Shown piece after piece: positions 20,081-33,684 of a stretch of 64,000 bases of DNA (positions are counted from its first letter, which is position 1; every line of letters begins with the position of its first letter). Both the position numbers and the translations under genes were made by a program. This DNA comes from Aphis gossypii (lineage: Eukaryota > Arthropoda > Insecta > Hemiptera > Aphididae). The stretch is from NCBI RefSeq assembly GCF_020184175.1, contig NC_065533.1, positions 11,988,695 to 12,052,694 on the forward strand. Reading direction: 5' to 3'. The notes under the pieces are model-generated. The model saw nothing but the letters and a program-made list of their open reading frames with translations, did not search any database and was not told the DNA's origin.

Positions 20081-21049
20081 TTGGTCTGTTTTTTTTTTGT
20101 AATTTTCACGCTTGTGATGTACTATTATTATTTGTTATTTAATTTTATTTATATATAAACTTTTGTTTTATTTTAATTATATAAAATTTCAAATTAAATC
20201 TTTTTTACTGACTATGCCATAAAAATATTGTTTACATTACTTATTGATAAATTTATATTCTTTTAAAATTCATATTTTGAGAAAAAATAAGTTTTTATTA
20301 TTATTTTGTATAAAAAATTGTTATGTTTTGTTTAATATGTATACCTTTTCCATTTTATTACTATTTTCAAAAAATAAATATTTTAATATATTAACAAAAA
20401 AAAAATGCTTTTCATAATTTCACTATTATCCAAATATAGTATTCTAATAATAGATATATAAGCAGTATCTATAGAATATAATCAATAAAATATTTAATGA
20501 ACACCTTTGTAGGTATATATATTGGATCCTAGATAGCAAAATTGTAATGATAATAAATAAAATTATATTATTATTATTTCATTAGTTATATCATTGATTT
20601 TATAATAGACAGATAAGCCATGCCGTAGAAAATAGTGGCGACCGATTCTGTGCTGTCAGCCGCTACAGAGCGCTGTTGTTGTGGCTGTCAGCTCGGTGGA
20701 GAACTTACCTTGCCTTAGTACCGGTTATGGGCGGCGGGCGACCGACAGCATTGTTATTCAATATTTATGATATTTATTAATAAATTTGACGCCTTTAAAT
20801 TAGATTGCACAGGACAATATTATAATGCCCATAATTATTAATAAATAATAATGCCTATTATTACAATTTATTGTATACACTACACTACTACAGTGCTACA
20901 CTTGAACAGTTGAACAGTTCACGAATGGACATTCGTAGTTTAACGTCTCAAACAAAATAATATTATATTGTTTCCATAATTCCATGTTATAAACCGATGT
21001 ACCATCCAATTTTATTATTTTTTATTTGAGATTTATATTGTTTTTAATA
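20081..21049. other. Intergenic, with a GC-richer block at ~20615-20755
   Basis: The first 500 bases are AT-rich 3' flank of the eight-exon gene. The block at 20615-20755 is much richer in G+C, with CpGs (GGGCGGCGGGCGACCGACAG), and lies 300-430 bp upstream of the THAP ATG. It may be that gene's promoter or an untranslated exon. Confidence 0.4.
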
Positions 21050-21470
21050 ATGCCTGGAAATAAATGCCAGTATTTTAATTGCTTAAAAAATACAGTTAAG
21101 TATCCTGGACTAAGCATGTTTCGATTTCCAAAAGACAGAATAATATCTGAAATCTGGGCAATAAATTCTGGTAAATAATATACTTACAAATAATTACAAG
21201 ATAATATTTATTATGTATTTTAAATTCACTCTAAAATATCAAATTAAGTACTGACTTGAGTAATTATCACCAATTATTTAATAGGTAATGTTAGTTTACT
21301 ATCACTGGACGTGGAAAAGCTATACAGTAGATACCTTTGCCAAGAACATTTTAGCCCGGATGATTTTATTTATGCGTACGATAAAAAAAAAAACTAAAAC
21401 CAAAGGCAGTTCCATTCAAATTTAATTCAGTAGTTGAAAATCAACCGTCTACGTCATCTGGTACGAAATA
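21050..21470 (+). pseudogene. THAP-domain gene fragment, two exons
   Basis: Exon 1 (21050-21170) starts MPGNKCQYFNC and ends MFRFPKDR...WAINSG; exon 2 (21285-21470) has YLCQEHFSPDDFIY and KAVPFKF. Together these give the C2CH zinc-coordinating set (C, C, C-x2-H), the conserved Trp and Pro, and the AVP box of THAP DNA-binding domains. The intron has GT-AG ends. A run of 11 A at ~21383 shifts the frame between the zinc module and the AVP box; 9 or 12 would restore it. Exon 2 ends at a possible donor (CATCTG|GTACGA), but no further exon is seen, only repeats. It could be the N terminus of a P-element-like transposase or a host THAP protein. Confidence 0.7.
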
Positions 21471-21539
21471 ATTATTTTAATATGTAGGGGAGATCGGGGT
21501 CCAGTGAGGAATATTTTATTATTTCCCCTATTACATTAA

Positions 21540-22460
21540 ATGTAAAAAAGCGTGGTTAAAAGAGTAACGCTCTGATCTATAGTAGGTCACTATGATTGAT
21601 ATATTAAATTTGAATCCAATGATAGGTATCATTGTAAACGAAAAGCGATTCTGAACGGAGACAACCTGACATCTCCATTTTTTCGAAAATTACCTACTTT
21701 TTTGTGTATTCCAATAAAAAAAAAAAATTATCCGTCGATTGGTGCAAAAATCAGCAGACATATCTGATCATTAATTACGGAGATATAATACAAATAGAGA
21801 TGTCTGTTTTATTTATTGGTACAACAACAAGACTTCTTCGGACTTCGGAGATGTCATAATATGGAGATGTCTGGTTGTTGAACTCAAGTTTTCAATTATT
21901 GTAGACCAAACTTATGGAAAATTTTGTGTTCGATTTTCAATTCTTAGCTACTAATAAAATTTTTTTAAATTTTAACTATGAAATAATTTGCAGATTATCA
22001 TAATTTTGTCAATATTTGAACTTCAAACGCTTATAAAAAAAAATTGTGCCAATGTATTTTTATAATTTTTTAATCACTATAAGACTAACTTACAATGAAC
22101 TTTGTATTCAATTTTCAAGTTTTTTGATTAGTCCAAAAAATTTTTATCGATATTTATTTTATTTAAAAAAAAAAAATGAACAAAATTTAATATTTCAAAC
22201 GACTATTAATAGCATTATAATACCAAAATATTTTGAAAATTAAATCATGTAAAGAAAATGCCAATCTAAGTAACTGGTGTAATTTTAAAATATCTATGAC
22301 TTGACTTTTTAAATTATAACAAATATATAGGTACTTAAAATTAATATCAATATAAATGTAATAATATAATTGTCTTAAGCTGACAGATCGTGTACGTGAT
22401 ATCTATTATTGAATTCAAATTTAACATATCCATTTTATAATTTTATAATGGATGACCTAC
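21540..22460. repeat. Degraded copy of the dispersed repeat
   Basis: It contains TAAATTTGAATCCAATGATA at 21604-21623 and AAGCGATTCTGAACGGAGAC at 21642-21661, matching the left end of the repeat at 59150-59230. A diverged inverted partner lies near 22405-22440. No gene is supported; the 65-codon frame at 22046-22243 is low complexity. Confidence 0.45.
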
Positions 22461-22668
22461 CCAATCGACACCTACTACCTATATACAGCTACAGCAGCAG
22501 AGCGACTTTCCCGGTTTTTTTTGTTTAAGGTAGAAATACATAGAATACTTAATCTTGTATTAAATTTTCAAATTTTAGATATGAATTGAAAATTTGTATG
22601 AATTTCTAATTCAAAATAGTTCTCAAATTTCGTAATTTTTAATTTTTGAAATTGACCATGTACTACAT

Positions 22669-22938
22669 CAGTGTTGGGGAGTAGCTTAACATAAGTTACA
22701 AGTTACCATAACCAAATTACTTTTTAAGTAATTTAATGATAATTTAATTAGTAATTACATTTTATTGTAAGTAATTTGATGATAATTTAATTACATTTTA
22801 TTGTAAGTAATTTATATATTATTTGAGTAACTTTTTTGTAGTAATAATTATTACTAAATTACTTAATTACTCGTTACTTTATTTGGTTTAATACAATATG
22901 CACTAAAAAGCGATCTAAAATTAGTGACTGTAATTTTG
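22669..22938. mobile_element. hAT-type MITE, right end lost in assembly gap
   Basis: It begins CAGTGTTGGGGAGTAG and continues with AGTTAC/AAGTAATTTAATG motifs typical of short hAT-derived elements of this window. The matching right end would lie in the N gap, so neither the terminal repeat nor the target duplication can be checked. Confidence 0.4.
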
Positions 22939-23038
22939 NNNNNNNNNNNNNNNNNNNNNNNNNNNNNNNNNNNNNNNNNNNNNNNNNNNNNNNNNNNNNN
23001 NNNNNNNNNNNNNNNNNNNNNNNNNNNNNNNNNNNNNN
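22939..23038. other. Assembly gap (100 N)
   Basis: Exactly 100 N, a conventional placeholder for unknown length. The right side opens inside the tandem array, so the true array is probably longer than shown. Confidence 0.98.
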
Positions 23039-26000
23039 ATGAAAATAAGATAGTTAAAGTTCCATTGCCAGTTATATGACTAGTTAAAAATAAAGCATAA
23101 TAAAAATGAGATAAATAGAAAGCAAACATTATTTTAATACATTTTGATGAATGCATGCAACGAGAAACATTATCATAGATGTACAGAAATTATAGAAAGC
23201 ACTCTTTCTAAACCAAAGGTTATGAATTCATAATAAACATATTTGTTTTAATTTAACTATTTAACTAATTTAAAAGTTTCTTCATTAAATCTTTCTTTAA
23301 AAATCAGAGATTGGATAAGACATAACTATGATAAATGTTGTAATGATACTAAATATAAATTCAAATGAAAGAAACATAACTATTCAATTGTTATGAATCA
23401 AAATCAAATACAAAAACTGTTTTCATAAATCCCATTTTAAATTAACAGATTATACAGTATAAGTGCGTTTGACTTAATCACTACTTACAACTAATGATTT
23501 AATTACATTTACGTCAATAAACATCATAAATGATCAGCCGATAACTGATTCAGCAAACTGTCCATCTTCAGAGCTCCTAAGAGTAATGTAACAAAGTCCA
23601 AATTACTTCAATCTTGAGTGACATCCAGATGAACAGCAACCTAAAAAAAAAATCATGTTAAATAATGCAATTGAAAAAATCCTACACTATATGAATAAAA
23701 TTTTTGGTCATATTGTAACCACAATGCAATGTAACACTGTTAACTAGAATCCAATTTATGAAATTAACAGTATTTATAAACAATGGGATTAATGATATAT
23801 GATGGTTAAGCCAAAAAATAAAGAGAATGCTATTTATTGATAAAAGTCAAACGTATATGAAAATAAGATAGTTAAAGTTCCATTGCCAGTTATGACTGGT
23901 TAACAATAAAGCATAATAAAAATGAGATAAATAGAAAGCAAACATTATGTTTAATACATTTTGATGAATGCATGCAACGTGAAACATTATCAAAGATGTA
24001 CAGAAATTATAGAAAGCACTTTTTCTAAACCAAAGGTTATAAATTCATAATAAACATATTTGTTTTAATTTAACTATTTAACTAATTTAAAAGTTTCTTC
24101 ATTAAATCTTTCTTTAAAAATCAGAGATTGGATAAGACATAACTATGATAAATGTTGTAATGATACTAAATATAAATTCAAATGAAAGAAACATAACTAT
24201 TCAATTGTTATGAATCAAAATCAAATACAAAAACTGTTTTCATAAATCCCATTTTAAATTAACAGATTATACAGTATAAGTGCGTTTGACTTAATCACTA
24301 CTTACAACTAATGATTTAATTACATTTAAGTCAATAAACATCATAAATGATCTGCCGATAACTGATTCAGCAAACTGTCCATCTTCAGAGCTCCTAAGAG
24401 TAATGTAACAAAGTCCAAATTACTTCAATCTTGAGTGACATCCAGATGAACAGCAACCTAAAAAAAAAATCATGTTAAATAATGCTATTGAAAAAATTCT
24501 ACACTATATAATAAAATTTTGGTCATATTGTAACCACAATGCAATGTAACACTGTTAACTAGAATCCAATTTATGAAATTAACAGTATTTATAAACAATG
24601 GGATTAATGATATATGATGGTTAAGCCAAAAAATAAAGAGAATGCTATTTATTGATAAAAGTCAAACGTATATGAAAATAAGATAGTTAAAGTTCCATTG
24701 CCAGTTATGACTGGTTAACAATAAAGCATAATAAAAATGAGATAAATAGAAAGCAAACATTATGTTTAATACATTTTGATGAATGCATGCAACGTGAAAC
24801 ATTATCAAAGATGTACAGAAATTATAGAAAGCACTTTTCTAAACCAAAGGTTATAAATTCATAATAAACATATTTGTTAATTTAACTATTTAACTAATTA
24901 AAAGTTTCTTCATTAAATCTTTCTTTAAAACAGAGATTGGATAAGACATAACTATGATAAATGTTGTAATGATACTAAATATAAATTCAAATGAAAGAAA
25001 CATAACTATTCAATTGTTATGAATCAAAATCAAATACAAAAACTGTTTTCATAAATCCCATTTTAAATTAACAGATTATACAGTATAAGTGCGTTTGACT
25101 TAATCACTACTTACAACTAATGATTTAATTACATTTAAGTCAATAAACATCATAAATGATCTGCCGATAACTGATTCAGCAAACTGTCCATCTTCAGAGC
25201 TCCTAAGAGTAATGTAACAAAGTCCAAATTACTTCAATCTTGAGTGACATCCAGATGAACAGCAACCTAAAAAAAAAATCATGTTAAATAATGCTATTGA
25301 AAAAATTCTACACTATATAAATAAAATTTTTGGTCATATTGTAACCACAATGCAATGTAACACTGTTAACTAGAATCCAATTTATGAAATTAACAGTATT
25401 TATAAACAATGGGATTAATGATATATGATGGTTAAGCCAAAAAATAAAGAGAATGCTATTTATTGATAAAAGTCAAACGTATATGAAAATAAGATAGTTA
25501 AAGTTCCATTGCCAGTTATGACTGGTTAACAATAAAGCATAATAAAAATGAGATAAATAGAAAGCAAACATTATGTTTAATACATTTTGATGAATGCATG
25601 CAACGATAAACATTATCATAGATGTACAGAAATTATAGAAAGCACTTTTTCTAAACCAAAGGTTATGAATTCATAATAAACATATTTGTTTTAATTTAAC
25701 TATTTAACTAATTTAAAAGTTTTCTCATAAATTTCTTTTCTTTAAAAATCAGAGATTGGATAAGACATAACTATGATAAATGTTAATGATACTAAATATA
25801 AATTCAAATGAAAGAAACATAACTATTCAATTGTTATGAATCAAAATCAAATACAAAAACTGTTTTCATAAATCCCATTTTAAATTAACAGATTATACAG
25901 TATAAGTGCGTTTGACTTAATCACTACTTACAACTAATGATTTAATTACATTTAAGTCAATAAACATCATAAATGATCAGCTGATAACTGATTCAGCAAA

Positions 26001-29000
26001 CTGTCCATCTTCAGAGCTCCTAAGAGTAATGTAACAAAGTCCAAATTACTTCAATCTTGAGTGACATCCAGATGAACAGCACCTAAAAAAAAAATCATGT
26101 TAAATAATGCAATTGAAAAAATCCTACACTATATAAATAAAATTTTTGGTCATATTGTAACCACAATGCAATGTAACACTGTTAACTAGAATCCAATTTA
26201 TGAAATTAACAGTATTTATAAACAATGGGATTAATGATATATGATGGTTAAGCCAAAAAATAAAGAAATGCTATTTATTGATAAAAGTCAAACGTATATG
26301 AAAATAAGATAGTTAAAGTTCCATTGCCAGTTATGACTGGTTACAATAAAGCATAATAAAAATGAGATAAATAGAAAGCAAACATTATGTTTAATACATT
26401 TTGATGAATGCATGCAACGTGAAACATTATCAAAGATGTACAGAAATTATAGAAAGCACTTTTTCTAAACCAAAGGTTATGAATTCATAATAAACATATT
26501 TGTTTTAATTTAACTATTTAACTAATTTAAAAGTTTCTTCATTAAATCTTTCTTTAAAAATCAGAGATTGGATAAGACATAACTATGATAAATGTTGTAA
26601 TGATACTAAATATAAATTCAAATGAAAGAAACATAACTATTCAATTGTTATGAATCAAAATCAAATACAAAAACTGTTTTCATAAATCCCATTTTAAATT
26701 AACAGATTATACAGTATAAGTGCGTTTGACTTAATCACTACTTACAACTAATGATTTAATTACATTTAAGTCAATAAACATCATAAATGATCTGCCGATA
26801 ACTGATTCAGCAAACTGTCCATCTTCAGAGCTCCTAAGAGTAATGTAACAAAGTCCAAATTACTTCAATCTTGAGTGACATCCAGATGAACAGCAACCTA
26901 AAAAAAAAATCATGTTAAATAATGCAATTGAAAAAATTCTACACTATATAAATAAAATGTTTGGTCATATTGTAACCACAATTCAATGTAACACTGTTAA
27001 CTAGAATCCAATTTATGAAATTAACAGTATTTATAAACAATGGGATTAATGATATATGATGGTTAAGCCAATAAATAAAGAGAATACTATTTATTGATAA
27101 AAGTCAAACGTATATGAAAATATGATAGTTAAAGTTCCATTGCCAGTTATGATGACTAGTTAAAAATAAAGCATAATAAAAATGAGATAAATAGAAAGCA
27201 AACATTATGTTTAATACATTTTGATGAATGCATGCAACGATAAACATTATCATAGATGTACAGAAATTATAGAAAGCACTTTTTCTAAACCAAAGGTTAT
27301 GAATTCATAATAAACATATTTGTTTTAATTTAACTATTTAACTAATTTAAAAGTTTCTTCATTAAATCTTTCTTTAAAAATCAGAGATTGGATAAGACAT
27401 AACTATGATAAATGTTGTAATGATACTAAATATAAATTCAAATGAAAGAAACATAACTATTCAATTGTTATGAATCAAAATCAAATACAAAAACTGTTTT
27501 CATAAATCCCATTTTAAATTAACAGATTATACAGTATAAGTGCGTTTGACTTAATCACTACTTACAACTAATGATTTAATTACATTTAAGTCAATAAACA
27601 TCATAAATGATCAGCCGATAACTGATTCAGCAAACTGTCCATCTTCAGAGCTCCTAAGAGTAATGTAACAAAGTCCAAATTACTTCAATCTTTAGTGACA
27701 TCCAGATGAACAGCACCTAAAAAAAAAATCATGTTAAATAATGCAATTGAAAAAATCCTACACTATATATAAAATTTTTGGTCATATTGTAACCACAATT
27801 AATGTAACACTGTTAACTAGAATCCAATTTATGAAATTAACAGTATTTATAAACAATGGGATTAATGATATATGATGGTTAAGCCAAAAAATAAAGAGAA
27901 TGCTATTTTGATAAAAGTCAAACGTATATGAAAATAAGATAGTTAATGTTCCATTGCCAGTTATGATGACTAGTTAAAAATAAAGCATAATAAAAATGAG
28001 ATAAATAGAAAGCAAACATTATGTTTAATACATTTTGATGAATGCATGCAACGAGAAACATTATCATAGATGTACAGAAATTATAGAAAGCACTTTTTCT
28101 AAACCAAAGGTTATGAATTCATAATAAACATATTTGTTTTAATTTAACTATTTAACTAATTTAAAAGTTTCTTCATTAAATCTTTCTTTAAAAATCAGAG
28201 ATTGGATAAGACATAACTATGATAAATGTTGTAATGATACTAAATATAAATTCAAATGAAAGAAACATAAATATTCAATTGTAATGAATCAAAATCAAAT
28301 ACAAAAACTGTTTTCATAAATCCCATTTTAAATTAACAGATTATACAGTATAAGTGCGTTTGACTTAATCACTACTTACAACTAATGATTTAATTACATT
28401 TACGTCAATAAACATCATAAATGATCAGCCGATAACTGATTCAGCAAACTGTCCATCTTCAGAGCTCCTAAGAGTAATGTAACAAAGTCCAAATTACTTC
28501 AATCTTGAGTGACATCCAGATGAACAGCAACCTAAAAAAAAAATCATGTTAAATAATGCAATTGAAAAAATTCTACACTATATAAATAAAATTTTTGGTC
28601 ATATTGTAACCACAATGCAATGTAACACTGTTAACTAGAATCCAATTTATGAAATTAACAGTATTTATAAACAATGGGATTAATGATATATGATGGTTAA
28701 GCCAAAAAATAAAGAGAATGCTATTTATTGATAAAAGTCAAACGTATATGAAAATAAGATAGTTAAAGTTCCATTGCCAGTTATGACTGGTTAACAATAA
28801 AGCATAATAAAAATGAGATAAATAGAAAGCAAACATTATGTTTAATACATTTTGATGAATGCATGCAACGTGAAACATTATCAAAGATGTACAAAAATTA
28901 TAGAAAGCACTTTTTCTAAACCAAAGGTTATAAATTCATAATAAACATATTTGTTTTAATTTAACTATTTAACTAATTTAAAAGTTTCTTCATTAAATCT

Positions 29001-31500
29001 TTCTTTAAAAATCAGAGATTGGATAAGACATAACTATGATAAATGTTGTAATGATACTAAATATAAATTCAAATGAAAGAAACATAACTATTCAATTGTT
29101 ATGAATCAAAATCAAATACAAAAACTGTTTTCATAAATCCCATTTTAAATTAACAGATTATACAGTATAAGTGCGTTTGACTTAATCACTACTTACAACT
29201 AATGATTTAATTACATTTAAGTCAATAAACATCATAAATGATCAGCCGATAACTGATTCAGCAAACTGTCCATCTTCAGAGCTCCTAAGAGTAATGTAAC
29301 AAAGTCCAAATTACTTCAATCTTGAGTGACATCCAGATGAACAGCAACCTAAAAAAAAAATCATGTTAAATAATGCAATTGAAAAAATCCTACACTATAT
29401 AAATAAAATTTTTGGTCATATTGTAACCACAATGTAATGTAACACTGTTAACTAGAATCCAATTTATGAAATTAACAGTATTTATAAACAATGGGATTAA
29501 TGATATATGATGGTTAAGCCAAAAAATAAAGAGAATGCTATTTATTGATAAAAGCCAAACGTATATGAAAATAAGATAGTTAATGTTCCATTGCCAGTTA
29601 TGATGACTAGTTAAAAATAAAGCATAATAAAAATGAGATAAATAGAAAGCAAACATTATGTTTAATGCATTTTGATGAATGCATGCAACGAGAAACATTA
29701 TCATAGATGTACAGAAATTATAGAAAGCACTTCTTCTAAACCAAAGGTTATGAATTCATAATAAACATAGTTGTTTTAATTTAACTATTTAACTAATTTA
29801 AAAGTTTCTTCATTAAATCTTTCTTTAAAAATCAGAGATTGGATAAGACATAACTATGATAAATGTTGTAATGATACTAAATATAAATTCAAATGAAAGA
29901 AACATAACTATTCAATTGTTATGAATCAAAATCAAATACAAAAACTGTTTTCATAAATCCCATTTTAAATTAACAGATTATACAGTATAAGTGCGTTTGA
30001 CTTAATCACTACTTACAACTAATGATTTAATTACATTTAAGTCAATAAACATCATAAATGATCAGCTGATAACTGATTCAGCAAACTGTCCATCTTCAGA
30101 GCTCCTAAGAGTAATGTAACAAAGTCCAAATTACTTCAATCTTGAGTGACATCCAGATGAACAGCAACCTAAAAAAAAAATCATGTTAAATAATGCAATT
30201 GAAAAAATCCTACACTATATAAATAAAATTTTTGGTCATATTGTAACCACAATGCAATGTAACACTGTTAACTAGAATCCAATTTATGAAATTAACAGTA
30301 TTTATAAACAATGGGATTAATGATATATGATGGTTAAGCCAAAAAATAAAGAGAATGCTATTTATTGATAAAAGTCAAACGTATATGAAAATAAGATAGT
30401 TAATGTTCCATTGCCAGTTATGATGACTAGTTAAAAATAAAGCATAATAAAAATGAGATAAATAGAAAGCAAACATTATGTTTAATACATTTTGATGAAT
30501 GCATGCAACGAGAAACATTATCATAGATGTACAGAAATTATAGAAAGCACTTTTTCTAAACCAAAGGTTATGAATTCATAATAAACATATTTGTTTTAAT
30601 TTAACTATTTAACTAATTTAAAAGTTTCTTCATTAAATCTTTCTTTAAAAATCAGAGATTGGATAAGACATAACTATGATAAATGTTGTAATGATACTAA
30701 ATATAAATTCAAATGAAAGAAACATAACTATTCAATTGTTATGAATCAAAATCAAAAAACAAAAACTGTTTTCATAAATCCCATTTTAAATTAACAGATT
30801 ATACAGTATAAGTGCGTTTGACTTAATCACTACTTACAACTAATGATTTAATTACATTTAAGTCAATAAACATCATAAATGATCTGCCGATAACTGATTC
30901 AGCAAACTGTCCATCTTCAGAGCTCCTAAGAGTAATGTAACAAAGTCCAAATTACTTCAATCTTGAGTGACATCCAGATGAACAGCAACCTAAAAAAAAA
31001 ATCATGTTAAATAATGCAATTGAAAAAATCCTACACTATATAAATAAAATTTTTGGTCATATTGTAACCACAATGCAATGTAACACTGTTAACTAGAATC
31101 CAATTTATGAAATTAACAGTATTTATAAACAATGGGATTAATGATATATGATGGTTAAGCCAAAAAATAAAGAGAATGCTATTTATTGATAAAAGTCAAA
31201 CGTATATGAAAATAAGATAGTTAAAGTTCCATTGCCAGTTATGACTGGTTAACAATAAAGCATAATAAAAATGAGATAAATAGAAAGCAAACATTATGTT
31301 TAATACATTTTGATGAATGCATGCAACGTGAAACATTATCATAGATGTACAGAAATTATAGAAAGCACTTTTTCTAAACCAAAGGTTATGAATTTATAAT
31401 AAACATATTTGTTTTAATTTAAATATTTAACTAATTTAAAGTTTTTTTCATTAAATATTTCCTAAAAACTCAGAGAACGGATAAGACATAACTATGATGT
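23039..31500. repeat. Tandem array of ~817-bp units (~10.3 copies)
   Basis: The marker ATGAAAAT(A/G)(A/T)GATAGTTAA recurs at about 23039, 23857, 24672, 25483, 26298, 27114, 27928, 28748, 29565, 30385 and 31206, i.e. spacings of 811-821 bp. Copies are nearly identical, differing by a few substitutions and single-base indels. The last copy breaks off near 31485. Two variant types differ in linked sites: GACTGGTTAACAAT with ACGTGAAAC, versus GATGACTAGTTAAAAAT with ACGAGAAAC; some units are mosaics. Long open frames inside (e.g. minus 29390-29704) are not kept from unit to unit. Confidence 0.95.
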
Positions 31501-32329
31501 TTGTTGTTAACAGCCAATTAAATAAAAAAAAAAAAAAATCTTGAATTAAATATTATTTATATATTATTGCTTAAAGTTATATTATTTTTAAATTCTTATT
31601 AGGTATAATGCTTTAGATTAAAATGTTTGAAAAGAGATATTGATGTGGTATATAGAATAATTCCTTGTATTGGTTTAAAAAAAAAATTATCAAATTTGGT
31701 TGATTCTACAGAAGAGGATCTTTATTCCAATATACCATTTTTTTTTATACAATATCGCGTTAGCACCGAGCGCCTTAACAAATTATACCCCATTAAGATA
31801 CAGTTCCTTTGACAGTTATATCTTGTTAAGAATAGGTAGAAGAAAAAGAAATTGATACATTGTATATTTGATTATATTGATTATATTGATCTGACTATAA
31901 CATTGGGAATAATTTTCTCATTTAATTGTACACAAGTTATTTCAACATAATTTTTTTTAAAAAAATTGTTTAAATAAAATTCAATTTATGAGGGGCTAAA
32001 TGACAAGTTTTCCTCCTCAATATTCTTCTTGAGGGGGGGGGGGATTAACTGCCCTTATAATGACGCATATGATTGATTAGTTTGTTTCTCACTAGACTTT
32101 TATTGGCTTTTTTCCGTTTTCCACACGTTCACAGTGCTTTTATAGCAAAAACAGTCTTCGCATGCATAAAAATATTAAGAAATACATACGTACGGTATTT
32201 AATAGTCCAAATGAAGTTTGGTATCACGGTATTGAACGATTTATCCTGGATTTATCTGCGTACACGGCAAGTGAGTTTTATACACGTAAATAAGTCGATT
32301 GAAAAAAGCAGCAATACGATAAACGTACA
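31501..32329. other. AT-rich flank of the array; no gene
   Basis: It starts with an A15-type run, has a G-run at ~32033-32043, and includes two short plus-strand frames (31627-31812, 32073-32336) without motifs. Nothing else is identified. Confidence 0.4.
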
Positions 32330-32930
32330 ATTATAATACTAGCACAGAATACCTACAGAGCTATTTCGTACGACAATCGCACGAACAGAATCCGTACATG
32401 GTTTTACAACGCGAATACGAAGAAAAAACGCTCGAGATCGAACGTCGATCGGCTGCCGGAATTTCCTAACGGAATCGGCGTACAAAACCGCACAGGCGCA
32501 TGTTTCAAAAGACGAATGCTATGACGTGACTACGCGAACACGTACAGAACGTTCGAAAACAATAAAGTGTCCGCCGGCGAGAAGTCGAAAATTATTGGAA
32601 TAAAATCGCGATAATATCATCGACGATGGATAGGACCGATTGGAATATTTTCCCGCGATAGTACAATCGTAGTTTCTGTCGGTTCGATGCATAGATATTA
32701 AAGATAAATATATATATATATATATTAATATCTATGGTTCGATGTGAAATAGCGCTTTACTTTCAAATGAAAAGTCGCCGTTACGATAGATAATAATGAA
32801 AAAGTGCTATGCACTATGCGTAGCGCAATTTCGCAACACCAGCTGACTACACTGTCAACGACAATAATTCGTTTTGATAAACACACGGTGGCATTGATAA
32901 CGATGGTCGGCGGGTTGGGCGTAAATAAAA
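32330..32930. promoter_or_regulatory. CpG-rich block of unknown function
   Basis: G+C and CpG content are clearly above the surroundings (for example CGAACGTCGATCGGCTGCCG near 32439). No frame longer than a few dozen codons crosses it. It could be a promoter/first-exon region or an old element. It contains an AT hairpin at 32690-32737, with TAGATATTAA and TTAATATCTA flanking a (TA)n tract. Confidence 0.3.
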
Positions 32931-33348
32931 ATTTAATTTCCTCACCGATATTTGGTACTACAATAATATAATCTGTCAGTGCATGAAGTTTATTTTTATT
33001 TATTTATATTTTTATAACCATCGAGTTTATTTGACACTTGGATTTTAAACACTCATATAGTCATATGGACAATCGAAGAATATATTAATTAATAAAAAAA
33101 ATATATATAATATGTATAAAAATTAATATAATTAAAGAATATAGAAATCTGTATTGAAAATTCTCTTTAATGGCTCATAATGAGCCATTACATGTATGGA
33201 CATATAATTAAAAATATACCTTAAGTACCATTAAATTGTTTTTGTAATAGAAATCTTATCTCCAACAGTTGTACCTATAAAAATGTTAATTAATACCTAA
33301 TATTAAATAAGATTATCCGATTATTTTGTTGTAATTTTATAGATTTAA
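32931..33348. other. AT-rich spacer with a perfect inverted repeat
   Basis: TAATGGCTCAT-A-ATGAGCCATTA at ~33169-33191 is a perfect 11-bp inverted repeat with a 1-nt centre. No gene seen. Confidence 0.4.
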
Positions 33349-33501
33349 ATAAATTTCCCTACTCAAATTGAATTTCTTCTTCATCCTAATAAAAATAGTT
33401 GTTGTTGGATACCTGAAGATATATCGTCTGCGATAATGTTCCGCAGTGTTTCACCAAAGATTTACCGCTATTTGAAAAACAAAAAAAGTTTCCTTTACCA
33501 G
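33349..33501 (+). pseudogene. P-element/THAP9-type transposase exon (second relic)
   Basis: An open frame at 33349-33501 reads CCWIPEDISSAIMFRSVSPK followed by IYRYLKN, the block preceding the catalytic region in P-element-like transposases. It corresponds to WTLEEKNLAL...SPTAYNFL in the relic at 1125-1540 but is clearly a different family. It ends at a plausible donor CAG|GTTAAT. An in-frame TAA lies just upstream at 33346, so the exon is incomplete or decayed. Confidence 0.55.
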
Positions 33502-33684
33502 GTTAATGAACTATTTACTATACTTTTTAATTTGTCTATATATACTAAAAATAATTATACATTCTAATGGTATGTTGTCATTAATGAAATCTAAAGGTAT
33601 TTAATTTAATCAAAATAAATATTAAACGAAAAAAAATATTAATTAACATTAGGTACTTTTCTATTCAAATTTCAAGAAGATACA

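Noticed and set aside
29390..29704. 104-codon minus-strand ORF in the tandem array
   Set aside because: Open in only one or two units; indels close it in the others, so it is not maintained.
23039..31500. CRISPR-like array
   Set aside because: The units are ~817 bp with no short repeats and unique spacers, and the sequence is eukaryotic.
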